Made by a program: the position numbers and the translations under genes. From Pseudomonas moorei (GTDB taxonomy: Bacteria; Pseudomonadota; Gammaproteobacteria; Pseudomonadales; Pseudomonadaceae), in assembly GCF_008801475.1 (NCBI RefSeq), contig NZ_VZPP01000004.1, forward strand, positions 248,001 through 312,000: DNA of 64,000 nucleotides, in the 5' to 3' direction. The stretch's first letter is position 1; the number at the start of each line of letters is the position of its first letter. Below, one piece after another: positions 25,584-34,726 of the stretch. The notes beneath the pieces are model-generated. The model worked only from the letters and a program-made list of their open reading frames with translations, made no database searches and had not been told where the DNA came from.

Positions 25584-26405
25584 TCAGGGCTTCACCTTGC
25601 GCCCAACCATATGCTTCAAATACCCCACCAGCATGCCCAGATCCTCATCCGGCAACACCTCGGCCGAGAATCCGGGCATCTTCGCTTGCGGCCACTGGCG
25701 CAAACTCTGCGGATCACGGATATAGCGCTTGAGGAAGTCCGCGCCGAAGTACTCGGTCGGGTTGTAGGGAATATTCAGGTCCGGTCCGAATTGCGCGTCA
25801 CCGGCACCATTGAGGCGATGACAGGCCAGGCAGTTTTTCTGAAACAGCGCAAAACCCTTGTTGACCGGATCGTCCGCCTTCAACGCAGGATCGGGTAGCA
25901 GGGCAGGGAAGCGTTCGGCCACCGGAGCCATGCGCTTGATGCTCGCGACTTCGAACGGCCACTGCTCCGGGCTGATATTGCCCGCTTGCGGGTTGGTCCA
26001 GACCAGGTAGAACGGCCCGGCGCTGGGCTTGCCTTCGGACAGCGGCGGCCAGGGTTTGGCCGGATCCTCGATCGCCAGCCAGGCGCGCGCGCCTTGGGTA
26101 TTGAGCAGCGGCGCAGCGGCCATCTCGGCGGCGAAACCGTCCAGGGCCACGGCTTGCAGATGGTCGTCCGGCTGTATGCCGGTCAGCAGTACAGACAGGG
26201 GCACGGCGCGATAGCTCATGTCCCGTTTATAGGAAACGTCGTTGGTGATCGTGATGGTCTGGGCTTGAGGATGCTTGAGCAGCTCCTCGGTCTGCCAGGT
26301 GCGATTGCTCGCGCCCAGCTCAAGGTTCAGCTGTGCGGCATACAGGGGCGTGCTGATGAGCAAGGCCCCGAACAGAATGAGCGTTTTCAAGGGATCGCCG
26401 TCCAT
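25584..26405 (-). CDS. Periplasmic c-type cytochrome with N-terminal molybdopterin-oxidoreductase-like domain
   Basis: 273-residue exported protein. After the signal sequence (KTLILFGALLISTPLYA) comes a domain with DVSYKRDMSYRAVPLSVLL, like the small molybdopterin-oxidoreductase fold, then a cytochrome c domain with one haem site CLACH (NCLACHRLNGAGDAQFGPDLN) and an axial Met in AKMPGF. It likely shuttles electrons in the periplasm. The ATG at 26405 is used; a TTG at 26390 would give a cleaner signal peptide. The small membrane peptide gene lies upstream in the same orientation. Confidence 0.82.
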   Translation of the reverse strand: MDGDPLKTLILFGALLISTPLYAAQLNLELGASNRTWQTEELLKHPQAQTITITNDVSYKRDMSYRAVPLSVLLTGIQPDDHLQAVALDGFAAEMAAAPLLNTQGARAWLAIEDPAKPWPPLSEGKPSAGPFYLVWTNPQAGNISPEQWPFEVASIKRMAPVAERFPALLPDPALKADDPVNKGFALFQKNCLACHRLNGAGDAQFGPDLNIPYNPTEYFGADFLKRYIRDPQSLRQWPQAKMPGFSAEVLPDEDLGMLVGYLKHMVGRKVKP

Positions 26406-26517
26406 GTCGTGGAAGTGCCACAAAGGTTGGCACAGCCACGCTGGCCCGGGTAGCGAGCCAGTCACATTTTTTAACGTGGCGATCTAAAACTCTGGTGCCG
26501 TATTGTTTGATGACCGA

Positions 26518-26613
26518 CTAGCCGATCACCTTGGTCAGGTTCGGCAAAATCAACAGCAATGTGGTGGCGAAAAGAATGAGCCCGGCTTGACGAACTTTCG
26601 ATTGTTTGAACAT
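26518..26613 (-). CDS. 31-residue single-helix membrane peptide
   Basis: A very short reading frame: MFKQSKVRQAGLILFATTLL then a hydrophobic end LILPNLTKVIG. Basic N-terminus, one membrane helix (about residues 10-27), so a bitopic inner-membrane peptide with the N-terminus inside. An AAGGCGG ribosome site lies 7 nt before the ATG. No partner is known. A low-oxygen type Anr box and -10 lie upstream, and the cytochrome c gene follows 113 bp downstream. Short length keeps confidence moderate. Confidence 0.65.
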   Translation of the reverse strand: MFKQSKVRQAGLILFATTLLLILPNLTKVIG

Positions 26614-27007
26614 GGCTTGACCGCCTTTTTTGTTATTTCCTGATGCCTGCCTACATATCTCCATGACGGCAAGCGTTGCACTTCCTGTAGGACGAGCGCC
26701 TCGGCAAAACCCGACGACAACTTCGTATAACTTCACCTTAGAGCCCGCGTCTCGCTTGATTTAGATCCATTTCGTATGGAAATCCAACTAGATGCTATTA
26801 AAAAGGCATGAGGCCTATTGCCAGCTTCTTGGGCGGCCTTTTGCTAGACGCTTGCGTGTCCGCAAGCAGCCAATTGTGTCGCGGACTACCGTCCGTCTGA
26901 GCGTGTCCGTCAACGCCAGTGAGCGCTGCGGTCATTGAATCCCTTGCGTCCGGGGACAAGAGTGGGGGCTCTGTGTTTACTCACCTGCACTGCGGTTCGA
27001 GGACGTC
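26614..27007. other. Divergent intergenic region with Anr-like promoter and a hairpin
   Basis: 394 bp without a further gene between the membrane peptide and the thiolase. Besides the Anr-like element it holds a 7-bp hairpin GCTTGCG-tgtc-CGCAAGC at 26850-26867 with no T run. Confidence 0.6.
26724..26769 (-). promoter_or_regulatory. Anr/FNR-type box and -10 for the small membrane peptide
   Basis: TTGATTTAGATCCA at 26756-26769 matches TTGAT-N4-ATCAA at 9 of 10 positions. On the minus strand TTATAC/TATACG follows at 26730-26724, placing the box near -42 to -45 of the predicted start, as in Anr class II promoters. Confidence 0.45.
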
Positions 27008-28213
27008 ATGACCCAAGCTTTGATTTTCGACGCGATACGCACGCCCCGTGGCAAAGGCAAGGCTGATGGCGCCTTGCACAGTGTCAAACCGGTGAACCTG
27101 GTGGCCGGGTTGTTCACGGCGCTGCAACAGCGAACCGACCTCGATACCCGTCAGGTCGATGACGTGGTGCTTGGCTGTGTGACACCGGTCGGCGATCAAG
27201 GCGCCGATATCGCCAAAACCGCCGCTCAGGTGGCGGATTGGGACGTCAGCGTGGCGGGGGTGCAGATCAATCGTTTCTGCGCGTCGGGGCTGGAGGCGGT
27301 GAACCTCGGGGCCATGAAGGTTCGTTCCGGTTTTGAAGACCTGGTGGTGGTCGGTGGAGTCGAGTCCATGTCCCGAGTCCCGATGGGCAGCGATGGAGGG
27401 GCCTGGGCACTGGACCCGCAGACCAATCTGCACAGCCACTTCACGCCCCAGGGCGTGGGTGCCGATCTGATCGCGACCCTTGAAGGCTTCAGCCGCGTGG
27501 ACGCCGATGCCTATGCGCTGCATTCCCAGCAAAAAGCCGCGCGGGCGCGGGCCAATGGCTCGTTCAACAAATCGCTGGTGCCGGTGCGGGACCAGAACGG
27601 CATCATCCTGCTCGATCACGATGAGTTCATCCGTGCCGACTCGACCCTCGAGGGCCTGGGCAAACTCAAGCCCAGTTTTGAGATGATCGGGCAGATGGGC
27701 TTCGATGCCACCGCGCTGCGGGTCTACAGCCATGTGGAGCGGATCAATCACGTGCATACACCCGGCAACAGTTCCGGGATCGTCGATGGCGCGGCGTTGA
27801 TGCTGATCGGCTCGGAGGCCAAGGGCCGGGCGTTGGGCTTGCAGCCCAGGGCGCGGATTGTCGCCACGGCAGTGACCAGTACCGACCCGACCATCATGCT
27901 CACCGGCCCTGCGCCCGCCACCCGAAAGGCACTGGCCAAGGCCGGGCTGCGGGTGGAAGACATTGATCTGTTCGAGGTCAACGAGGCGTTTGCCTCGGTG
28001 GTGTTGAAGTTCATCAAGGACATGGCCGTCGATCCGAACAAGGTCAACGTCAACGGTGGCTCCATCGCCATGGGTCATCCGTTGGGCGCCACCGGCTGCG
28101 CGATTCTCGGCACCTTGCTCGATGAACTGGAAAGCCGGCGCCTGCGCTATGGCCTCGCGACCCTGTGTGTCGGCGGCGGCATGGGCATTGCCACCATCAT
28201 CGAACGCCTCTGA
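27008..28213 (+). CDS. Acetyl-CoA acyltransferase (thiolase)
   Basis: 401-residue thiolase that cleaves 3-ketoacyl-CoA (or condenses acetyl-CoA) in beta-oxidation. Nucleophile Cys91 in [12 protein letters not shown], the GHPLGATG motif ([19 protein letters not shown]) with catalytic His, and the C-terminal Cys in [16 protein letters not shown] ribosome site. Next gene starts 24 nt downstream and encodes the hydratase/dehydrogenase partner, so this is a second beta-oxidation pair separate from a canonical fadBA. The chain-length range is unknown. Confidence 0.92.
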   Translation: MTQALIFDAIRTPRGKGKADGALHSVKPVNLVAGLFTALQQRTDLDTRQVDDVVLGCVTPVGDQGADIAKTAAQVADWDVSVAGVQINRFCASGLEAVNLGAMKVRSGFEDLVVVGGVESMSRVPMGSDGGAWALDPQTNLHSHFTPQGVGADLIATLEGFSRVDADAYALHSQQKAARARANGSFNKSLVPVRDQNGIILLDHDEFIRADSTLEGLGKLKPSFEMIGQMGFDATALRVYSHVERINHVHTPGNSSGIVDGAALMLIGSEAKGRALGLQPRARIVATAVTSTDPTIMLTGPAPATRKALAKAGLRVEDIDLFEVNEAFASVVLKFIKDMAVDPNKVNVNGGSIAMGHPLGATGCAILGTLLDELESRRLRYGLATLCVGGGMGIATIIERL

Positions 28214-28237
28214 GCCCCGAATTCAAGGACAAGTGAC

Positions 28238-30382
28238 ATGACCCAAGCCATACGTTATGAAAAAGGCCAGGACCGGATCGTCGTGCTGACCATCGACATG
28301 CCGGGCCAGAGCGCCAACACCATGAACGCGGTTTACCGTGAAGCCATGGCAGACTGCGTCGCCCGTCTGGTCGCCGGCAAGGACGCCATCGCCGGCGTCA
28401 TCATCACCTCAGCCAAGAAAACCTTCTTCGCCGGCGGCGATCTCAATGAGCTGATCAAAGTCGGCAAGCCTGAGGCCAAAGCCTTTTACGAAATGGTGCT
28501 GACCCTCAAGGGACAACTGCGCACCCTGGAAACCTTTGGCAAACCGGTGGTCGCCGCGATCAACGGCGCGGCATTGGGCGGTGGCTGGGAGATCTGCCTG
28601 GCCTGCCATCATCGCGTGGCGCTGGATCATCCGTCGGTCCAACTCGGCTTGCCGGAAGTGACCCTGGGTCTGCTGCCGGGCGGCGGCGGGGTGGTGCGCA
28701 TGGTGCGCATGCTCGGCCTGGAAAAAGCCCTGCCGTATCTGCTCGAAGGCAAAAAAATACGGCCACAGCAGGCAATGCAGGTGGGGTTGATCGACGAGTT
28801 GGCAGCCGATCACGAAGAACTGATGGCCAAGGCGCGAGCCTGGATTGTCGCTAACCCGGTAGCGCTGCAACGCTGGGACGTGAAGGGTTATCAGATTCCC
28901 GGTGGTACGCCATCGAACCCGAAAGTTGCGCAGATGCTGGCCATTGCGCCGTCGATCCTGCGCAGCAAGACCCAGGGCTGCCTGCCGGCGCCGGAGAAAA
29001 TCCTCTGCGCCGCCGTGGAAGGCGCCCAGGTCGACTTTGACACCGCGCATCTGATCGAAACGCGCTACTTCACCGAGCTGACCACCGGCCAGGTCTCGAA
29101 GAACCTGATCGGCACCTTCTGGTTCCAGCTCAATGAAATCAATGCCGGTGGCTCGCGACCCCAGGGCTTTGCCCCGTACGTCACGCAGAAGGTCGGGGTG
29201 CTCGGTGCCGGGATGATGGGCGCGGGCATTGCCTTTGTCAGCGCCTCTGCCGGCATCAACGTGGTGCTCAAGGACATCAACCTCGCGGCAGCAGAGAAGG
29301 GCAAGGCGCATTCGGCGGCGCTGCTGGACAAGAAAGTCGCACGCGGGCAAATGAGTGCCGAGCAGCGAGAAGGCATTCTGGCGCGCATTCAGACCACTGA
29401 AGACGATGCAGATCTGGCCGGTTGCGATCTGATCATTGAAGCGGTGTTTGAAGACCGCGAACTGAAGGCCAAAGTCTCCCTGGCTGCGCAAAAGGTCGTC
29501 GGCCCGGACGCGGTGATCGCTTCCAACACATCGACCCTACCGATCAGCGGCCTGGCCACGGCGGTGCCGGACCAGAGCAAGTTCATCGGCCTGCATTTCT
29601 TCAGTCCCGTGGACAAAATGGCCCTGGTGGAAATCATCAAGGGGGCCAACACCAGCGATGAAACCCTGGCTCGCGGGTTTGACTTCGTCCTGCAAATCAA
29701 GAAAACCCCGATTGTGGTCAACGACAGTCGTGGTTTCTTCACGTCGCGGGTGTTCGGCACGTTCACCAATGAAGGCATCGCCATGCTCGGTGAAGGCATC
29801 AGCGCGCCGATGATCGAGACCGAAGCGCGCAAGGCCGGCATGCCCATCGGTCCGTTGGCGATCTCTGACGAGGTTTCCCTCAGTCTGATGAGCCATATCC
29901 GCCAGCAAACCGCCAAAGACTTGCAAGCCGAAGGCAAACCGCTGGTCGAGCATCCGGCCTTCGCTGTAATTGACCTGCTGCTCAATGAGTACAAGCGCCC
30001 GGGCAAGGCCGCAGGAGGTGGTTTCTACGACTATCCCGCAGGCGGCCAGAAGCATCTCTGGCCAGGGTTGAAAACCCGGTTTGAGAAGGTTGACGGACAG
30101 ATTTCACCCAAGGACGTGCGCGATCGGCTGCTGTTCGTGCAGGCCATCGAAACCGTGCGCTGCCTGGAGGAGGGCGTGCTGACGTCGACGGCGGATGCCA
30201 ACGTCGGCTCGATCTTCGGCATCGGCTTCGCGGCGTGGACCGGCGGGGCACTGCAGTTCATCAATCAATACGGGGTCCAAGACTTTGTTGCCCGTGCCCA
30301 GTACCTGGCCGGACAATATGGTGAACGCTTCGCGCCGCCGGCACTGCTGCTGGAGAAAGCCGCCAAGGGGGAGGCGTTTTAA
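28238..30382 (+). CDS. Bifunctional enoyl-CoA hydratase/3-hydroxyacyl-CoA dehydrogenase (FadJ/FadB-like)
   Basis: 714 residues. N-terminal crotonase domain with KKTFFAGGDLNEL and GGGWEICLACHHRVAL; then a Rossmann domain KVGVLGAGMMGAGIAFVSA near residue 320 and a C-terminal 3-hydroxyacyl-CoA dehydrogenase with SNTSTLPI and IGLHFFSPVDKM (catalytic His). It hydrates and oxidises acyl-CoA intermediates for the thiolase upstream. AAGGACAAGTG ribosome site. The pair makes an operon. Confidence 0.93.
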   Translation: MTQAIRYEKGQDRIVVLTIDMPGQSANTMNAVYREAMADCVARLVAGKDAIAGVIITSAKKTFFAGGDLNELIKVGKPEAKAFYEMVLTLKGQLRTLETFGKPVVAAINGAALGGGWEICLACHHRVALDHPSVQLGLPEVTLGLLPGGGGVVRMVRMLGLEKALPYLLEGKKIRPQQAMQVGLIDELAADHEELMAKARAWIVANPVALQRWDVKGYQIPGGTPSNPKVAQMLAIAPSILRSKTQGCLPAPEKILCAAVEGAQVDFDTAHLIETRYFTELTTGQVSKNLIGTFWFQLNEINAGGSRPQGFAPYVTQKVGVLGAGMMGAGIAFVSASAGINVVLKDINLAAAEKGKAHSAALLDKKVARGQMSAEQREGILARIQTTEDDADLAGCDLIIEAVFEDRELKAKVSLAAQKVVGPDAVIASNTSTLPISGLATAVPDQSKFIGLHFFSPVDKMALVEIIKGANTSDETLARGFDFVLQIKKTPIVVNDSRGFFTSRVFGTFTNEGIAMLGEGISAPMIETEARKAGMPIGPLAISDEVSLSLMSHIRQQTAKDLQAEGKPLVEHPAFAVIDLLLNEYKRPGKAAGGGFYDYPAGGQKHLWPGLKTRFEKVDGQISPKDVRDRLLFVQAIETVRCLEEGVLTSTADANVGSIFGIGFAAWTGGALQFINQYGVQDFVARAQYLAGQYGERFAPPALLLEKAAKGEAF

Positions 30383-30477
30383 GGGGGGATTGATGCATGC
30401 CGGGGCTTGCCTTGCCACTGTGTTTCAAGGCAGGCTCTGGGGTGTGCATTATTCCCATCACGTGTCAGGTATTTTTT

Positions 30478-31206
30478 ATGTCGTTACGCATCTGCATTCT
30501 GGAAACCGACATCCTGCGTCCGGAATTGGTTGACCAGTACCAGGGCTACGGGCAGATGTTCAAGCGCCTGTTTTCGCAGCAACCCATCGCCGCCGAGTTC
30601 ACCGTCTACAACGTGATGCAGGGTGAGTACCCGAGCGATGAGCTGACCTTCGACGCTTACCTGGTCACCGGCAGCAAGGCCGATTCCTTCGGCACCGACC
30701 CCTGGATCCAGACCCTCAAGACCTACCTGCTGACCCGCTACGAACGTGGCGACAAGCTGCTGGGCGTGTGCTTCGGTCATCAATTGCTGGCCCTGTTGCT
30801 GGGCGGCAAGAGTGAGCGCGCCATCCAGGGCTGGGGCGTCGGCACCCATCAATACAAACTCGCAGCCAAGGCGCCGTGGATGAGTCCGCTGAAGGAAGAG
30901 CTGACGTTGTTGATCAGCCACCAGGATCAGGTCACAGCGCTTCCGGAAAACGCCACGGTGATTGCCTCCAGCGATTTCTGCCCGTTTGCCGCGTACCACA
31001 TCAACGATCAAGTGCTGTGCTTCCAGGGCCACCCCGAGTTCATCCACGACTATTCGCGGGCACTGCTGGAAATTCGCCAGCAAGCGCTGGGAGAAGAGAT
31101 TTTCTCTAAAGGTATCCAGAGCCTGGAGCATGAACACCACGGCACCACGGTGGCCGAGTGGATGATGCGATTTGTGGCACACAAGCCGGAAAATCAGGCG
31201 GTGTAA
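30478..31206 (+). CDS. Class I glutamine amidotransferase-like protein
   Basis: 242 residues, class I GATase fold. Nucleophile Cys in LLGVCFGHQLLALLLGG and the His/Glu pair in FQGHPEFIHDYS. This resembles PuuD/GuaA-type stand-alone glutamine amidotransferases of Pseudomonas; the amine acceptor or true substrate is unknown. The ATG at 30478 precedes the conserved SLRICILETDILRPE; no strong ribosome site. Followed by a REP hairpin. Confidence 0.87.
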   Translation: MSLRICILETDILRPELVDQYQGYGQMFKRLFSQQPIAAEFTVYNVMQGEYPSDELTFDAYLVTGSKADSFGTDPWIQTLKTYLLTRYERGDKLLGVCFGHQLLALLLGGKSERAIQGWGVGTHQYKLAAKAPWMSPLKEELTLLISHQDQVTALPENATVIASSDFCPFAAYHINDQVLCFQGHPEFIHDYSRALLEIRQQALGEEIFSKGIQSLEHEHHGTTVAEWMMRFVAHKPENQAV

Positions 31207-31223
31207 GACGGCGGCATCACACC

Positions 31224-31253
31224 TGTGGCGAGGGAGCAAGCTCCCTCGCCACA
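31224..31253. repeat. REP hairpin with 14-bp arms
   Basis: TGTGGCGAGGGAGC and GCTCCCTCGCCACA around AA, between convergent genes. Confidence 0.85.
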
Positions 31254-31260
31254 GCGTTTG

Positions 31261-32232
31261 TCAAAGCCAGCCTGACTTCTTGAAACTCGCCCACAAACCC
31301 ACACACCCCACCGTAATAAATCCCAGCACCGCGAAATACCCGTAGTGCCAGCTCAGCTCCGGCATGTTCTGGAAGTTCATCCCGTAAATCCCCGCCACCG
31401 CCGTCGGGAACGCCAGAATCGCCGCCCATGCCGCGAACTTGCGCTGCACCACGCTCTGGCGTGAAGCCTCCAGCAATACCCCGACCTCGATGGTCTGGCT
31501 GGCAATATCGGCCAGGGTCGTCAGGTCTTCCAGCTGTCGGGTGACATGGATTTGCACATCGCGGAAGTACGGGCGCATGTTCTTGTCGATGAACGGGAAG
31601 TTCAGCTTTTGCAGTTCCTCACCTATCTCCACCATCGGTGCCGCGTACCGGCGCAGCCGCAATACGTCCCGGCGCAGACTGTGCAGGTTCTGGATGTCGC
31701 GCTCATTCAGCGAGCCGCACAGGACGTTGCGTTCCAACTCATCGATACGGGCATGAATGGCTTCGCCCATCGGTTGGTAGTTCTCGATGACGAAATCGAG
31801 GATGGCATAGAGTACGAAATCTTCCCCGTGCTCCAGCAACAGCGGACGCGCCTCACACCGTTGTCGGACATAGGCGTAGGACGCCGAATGTCCGTTGCGG
31901 GCCGTGATGATGTAGCCCTTGCCGGCAAAGATATGAGTCTCGATAAACTTGAGTTTGCCGTCTTCCATGATGGGGGAATAGGTGACGATGAACAGTGCAT
32001 CGCCGAAGGTTTCCAGTTTCGGCCGGCTGTGTTTCTCCAGGGCATCTTCAATCGCCAGTTCGTGCAGGTTGAACTGGCGTTGCAGGTTATACAGTTCCTC
32101 TTCGTTCGGCTCTTCGAGGCCGATCCAGACGAAGTGACCGGGCTTTGCAGCCCAGGCCGCGCCTTCATCGAGGGTGATATTGGTGACTTTCTTCCCGGCG
32201 CTGTAAACCGCAGCAGCAACAACTCTACCCAT
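31261..32232 (-). CDS. CorA-type magnesium/cobalt transporter
   Basis: 323-residue CorA-family divalent-cation channel. A long cytosolic N-terminal domain with EEPNEEELYNLQRQFNLHEL and the helical stalk is followed by two C-terminal membrane helices with the signature YGMNFQNMPEL (GMN motif). Pentameric in the family. It ends beside a REP hairpin. It is distinct from the second CorA-like gene at the right edge (cmaX), which belongs to the ZntB branch. Ion preference is not decided by sequence. Confidence 0.93.
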   Translation of the reverse strand: MGRVVAAAVYSAGKKVTNITLDEGAAWAAKPGHFVWIGLEEPNEEELYNLQRQFNLHELAIEDALEKHSRPKLETFGDALFIVTYSPIMEDGKLKFIETHIFAGKGYIITARNGHSASYAYVRQRCEARPLLLEHGEDFVLYAILDFVIENYQPMGEAIHARIDELERNVLCGSLNERDIQNLHSLRRDVLRLRRYAAPMVEIGEELQKLNFPFIDKNMRPYFRDVQIHVTRQLEDLTTLADIASQTIEVGVLLEASRQSVVQRKFAAWAAILAFPTAVAGIYGMNFQNMPELSWHYGYFAVLGFITVGCVGLWASFKKSGWL

Positions 32233-32362
32233 GATGTTTTTTCACTTCTTATTGGCAGCAATCTATTGGCAAATGGCCGTGGCAGGCAGTGATCAGCTTA
32301 ATCCTCTCTACTGCTTGAGAGTCAGTGAAATCTGCTGAGTTCGCAGGCAAAAGTTCGCAGTC

Positions 32363-32393
32363 AAAAGAAAACCCGCACAAGGCGGGTTTCTTT
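32363..32393 (-). terminator. Intrinsic terminator of plsC
   Basis: GCGGGTTTCTTT/AAAGAAAACCCGC stem, followed on the minus strand by a T run; overlaps the plsC stop region. Confidence 0.8.
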
Positions 32394-33115
32394 CAGGCGG
32401 CTTGCAGTTGTCGGTCCATCGAGTCGATGCATTCACGCATCTGCTCTCGGCATTGGGCCATCAGCATGGGCATGTCATCCAGGCTCAAACCCGCCGTGGG
32501 AATGGCCGGTAGCGAGCGAATCAGAATTTTCCCACTGCGCCAGCGGTTCAATCGCATGTGATTGACGTAACTGCTGACACACACCGGCACGATCGGCACC
32601 CCGGCAGCGATCGCCATTTGGAAGGCGCCTTTCTTGAACGGCAACAGCTCTTCGCCCAGATTGCGTGTGCCTTCCGGGAAGACCCAAATCGAGGTGTCTT
32701 CGTTTTGCAGGGTGTGCGTGGTGGTCAGCATCGATTGGCGCGCCTTCTGCGCATTGCCGCGATCGATCAGCACATTGCCGGCCAGCCAGAACAACTGGCC
32801 GAACAGGGGAACCCATTTCAGGCTCTTTTTGCCGATGCATACGGTGCGCCGGGGCACCACGTTGCCAAACACGAACAGATCATAGTTGGACTGGTGGTTG
32901 GCGATGATCACGCAGCTGTCGGGTTTGTTCATCAAGGGGCCGACATCGGCTTTTACCCGCAAGCGCAAAATGCACATTGCTGGCCATGAATAGAGGCGCG
33001 CGCATAAACGGCTGTTGTCCGGATTGAACGGGCGGCACAGGCCGAGCACCACACCCAACATACCTGCCAGGATAAAGTGCAGGCCCATCAATGACATACG
33101 TAAAGCAAACAGCAT
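32393..33115 (-). CDS. plsC: 1-acyl-sn-glycerol-3-phosphate acyltransferase
   Basis: LPA acyltransferase of the inner membrane, making phosphatidic acid. 240 residues from MLFALRMSLMGLHFILAG. Catalytic HX4D box NHQSNYDLFVFG, GPAT motif IGKKSLKWVPLFG and FPEGTRNLGEELLPFK. The start is placed at MLFALR because the first membrane helix begins there and a GGGG ribosome site precedes it; a longer frame begins at 33175. Pseudomonads carry several PlsC-like enzymes, so it may be a paralogue. Confidence 0.88.
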   Translation of the reverse strand: MLFALRMSLMGLHFILAGMLGVVLGLCRPFNPDNSRLCARLYSWPAMCILRLRVKADVGPLMNKPDSCVIIANHQSNYDLFVFGNVVPRRTVCIGKKSLKWVPLFGQLFWLAGNVLIDRGNAQKARQSMLTTTHTLQNEDTSIWVFPEGTRNLGEELLPFKKGAFQMAIAAGVPIVPVCVSSYVNHMRLNRWRSGKILIRSLPAIPTAGLSLDDMPMLMAQCREQMRECIDSMDRQLQAA

Positions 33116-33281
33116 TTGCAGGCCCCACCGGGACAAAAGGTGGCGCAGTGTACGGATGTGCACTGTTTTCGGCAATTGCCGTTATATAGGTAGGAGATAG
33201 ACGATGTTTGAGCGCATGTTTCCGACTGATGGGTCAGACGCATGCCAGAGCGGTTGCAGGCTTTTTCAACGGAGCAGGTGC

Positions 33282-33312
33282 GAAAAAGCCCGACGCGACG
33301 GTCGGGCTCTTC
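33282..33312 (-). terminator. Intrinsic terminator of the crotonase gene
   Basis: GAAGAGCCCGAC/GTCGGGCTTTTTC stem with a 6-nt loop. Confidence 0.85.
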
Positions 33313-33329
33313 GTTATTGCCGGCTTGGA

Positions 33330-34019
33330 TTAGCCCAGATGTTCCTGATCCAGGATGATTGCGTTATCCAGGGCTTCCAAAAACGCTTTGCGCACTTTCA
33401 GTTTGGTGTTCTTGTGCGCCGTCATGTTGATCTTCTTCAACTGACGAGCCGCAGCCAATGCTGCGCCTTGCAGTTCTTCGGCCGACACCACGACGTCGAG
33501 GAAGCCGGCATCCACGGCGCTCTTCGGGTTGAACATCTCACCGTTGATGACCGAACGCGGGAACGCCGATTTGCTCAAGCGATCACGGGCGATCTCGATG
33601 CCGGCGTGGTGCATGGTCATGCCGATCTGCACTTCGTTCAGGCCAATGCTGAACGGGCCGTCCGTACCGATACGGTAGTCGGCCGACAACAGCAGGAAGG
33701 CACCCTTGGCCACCGCATGACCAGTGCACGCCAAAATCACCGGGAATGGGTGCGACAACAGGCGACGGGCCAGCGTCGAGCCGGCAGTCACCAGCGAGAC
33801 CGCTTCCTTGGGGCCGGACGTCATCACTTTCAGGTCGTAACCGCCCGAGAGAATCCCGGGCGTACCGGTAATGATCACCACCGCCCGATCAGTCACCGCC
33901 TGATCCAGCGCAGCGTTAAACGCAGCAATCACGTCCGGAGAGATGGCATTCACCTTGCCATTGCTCAAGGTCAGGGTCGCGATACCGTCTTCGAGATGGT
34001 AGGAAATCAACTCACTCAT
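33330..34019 (-). CDS. Crotonase/enoyl-CoA hydratase family protein
   Basis: 229 residues, single crotonase domain. GTPGILSGGYDLKVM is the first oxyanion segment; FPVILACTGHAVAKGAFLLL replaces the usual AAVNGPAVGGG. The glutamates normally found at the second active-site position are not obvious (LNEVQIGMTMHHAG), so the reaction may differ from hydration (isomerase or hydrolase). Single-gene unit with a terminator. Substrate unknown. Confidence 0.82.
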   Translation of the reverse strand: MSELISYHLEDGIATLTLSNGKVNAISPDVIAAFNAALDQAVTDRAVVIITGTPGILSGGYDLKVMTSGPKEAVSLVTAGSTLARRLLSHPFPVILACTGHAVAKGAFLLLSADYRIGTDGPFSIGLNEVQIGMTMHHAGIEIARDRLSKSAFPRSVINGEMFNPKSAVDAGFLDVVVSAEELQGAALAAARQLKKINMTAHKNTKLKVRKAFLEALDNAIILDQEHLG

Positions 34020-34327
34020 GACGCTAGTCCTTTTAATAAAGTTGGGCAGACGTTACTCACCGTCACAGGCCAGGTAAAGCGCCGTGACTGACCCGCCAGT
34101 CACGCTTTGCGTGCCCGGCAAGCAGGCTGCGCCACGCCCGCCATGCATTGCCCTCTATATAGAAGGGCGGCCGGAGCCGGAGAATGGCCGGTTTGCCATT
34201 GCCTTCATCGGTTCGAAACCCCCGATCGAGTTAAGCGCATGAAAATTCTCAAAAAAATGTTTGCCAACAGAAAAGCTTTCGACTACATTAGCGCGCCTCG
34301 ACAGACAGAACATGTTTGAAGAGATAC
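34020..34327. other. Leader region of tRNA-Ser
   Basis: 308 bp without a protein gene that I can support. The right end holds the tRNA promoter. A short open frame here is not conserved-looking. Confidence 0.5.
34261..34289 (+). promoter_or_regulatory. Promoter of tRNA-Ser
   Basis: TTGCCA, 17 bp, TACATT, followed by GCGCGCC, a GC-rich discriminator of the kind seen at stringently controlled stable-RNA promoters. Predicted start near 34296, 32 bp before the tRNA. Confidence 0.7.
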
Positions 34328-34417
34328 GGTGAAGTGTCCGAGTGGCTTAAGGAGCACGCCTGGAAAGTGTGTATACAGGAAACTGTATCGAGAGTTCGAA
34401 TCTCTCCTTCACCGCCA
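34328..34417 (+). tRNA. tRNA-Ser (GGA)
   Basis: 90 nt including encoded CCA. Acceptor GGTGAAG pairs with CTTCACC; anticodon loop CTGGAAA has GGA at 34362-34364, reading UCC/UCU; a long variable arm marks a class II tRNA; T loop GTTCGAATC. Its own promoter upstream and terminator downstream make it a single-gene unit. Confidence 0.97.
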
Positions 34418-34431
34418 CATTCGATGTAAAC

Positions 34432-34473
34432 AAAACCCCTGGTTTCGAAAGAAGCCGGGGGTTTTGTGTTTTT
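34432..34473 (+). terminator. Intrinsic terminator of tRNA-Ser
   Basis: AAAACCCCTGG/CCGGGGGTTTT stem with one G-T pair, 12-nt loop, then a T-rich run. Confidence 0.85.
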
Positions 34474-34582
34474 GGCGGGTCAATTTCTGACGGGGCATGG
34501 CTTCAAGCAAAGGTGCTTTCGGTTTGATGGAGGACAAGGGGCTGACGTGTGATATGTCAGTTTGGAAAATCGATGCAACTAA

Positions 34583-34726
34583 CGTATCTCTATCGACCCG
34601 AAGGCCGAGATGGTAATCGTTCGCTACGCATCGCATCCGGTTGCCAGCAACTCCGCCAATGATCCTGTGACATTGCCGGCATTCGACGCGCTGGCTCAAT
34701 ACCTGAGCAGGAAGGAAAACCAATGA
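34583..34726 (+). pseudogene. C-terminal remnant of a serine hydrolase (beta-lactamase family)
   Basis: From the codon after an in-frame TAA, 47 codons read RISIDPKAEMVIVRYASHPV followed by ASNSANDPVTLPAFDALAQY, ending KENQ-stop. This resembles the last strand and helix of class C beta-lactamase/6-aminohexanoate hydrolase-type enzymes (IDPxAEMVxVRxASHP). Nothing upstream, up to the tRNA terminator, continues the protein. The stop overlaps the start of the next gene (ATGA), so the fragment keeps an old operon junction and ribosome site. A short ATG-started product is possible but unlikely to be functional. Confidence 0.6.

Noticed and set aside
34107..34319. 70-codon open frame before tRNA-Ser
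   Set aside because: It spans the tRNA promoter, has no ribosome site and looks non-conserved in composition.
34366..34377. GTGTATACAG as a further copy of the purine operator
   Set aside because: It lies in the variable arm of tRNA-Ser, where structure explains it.
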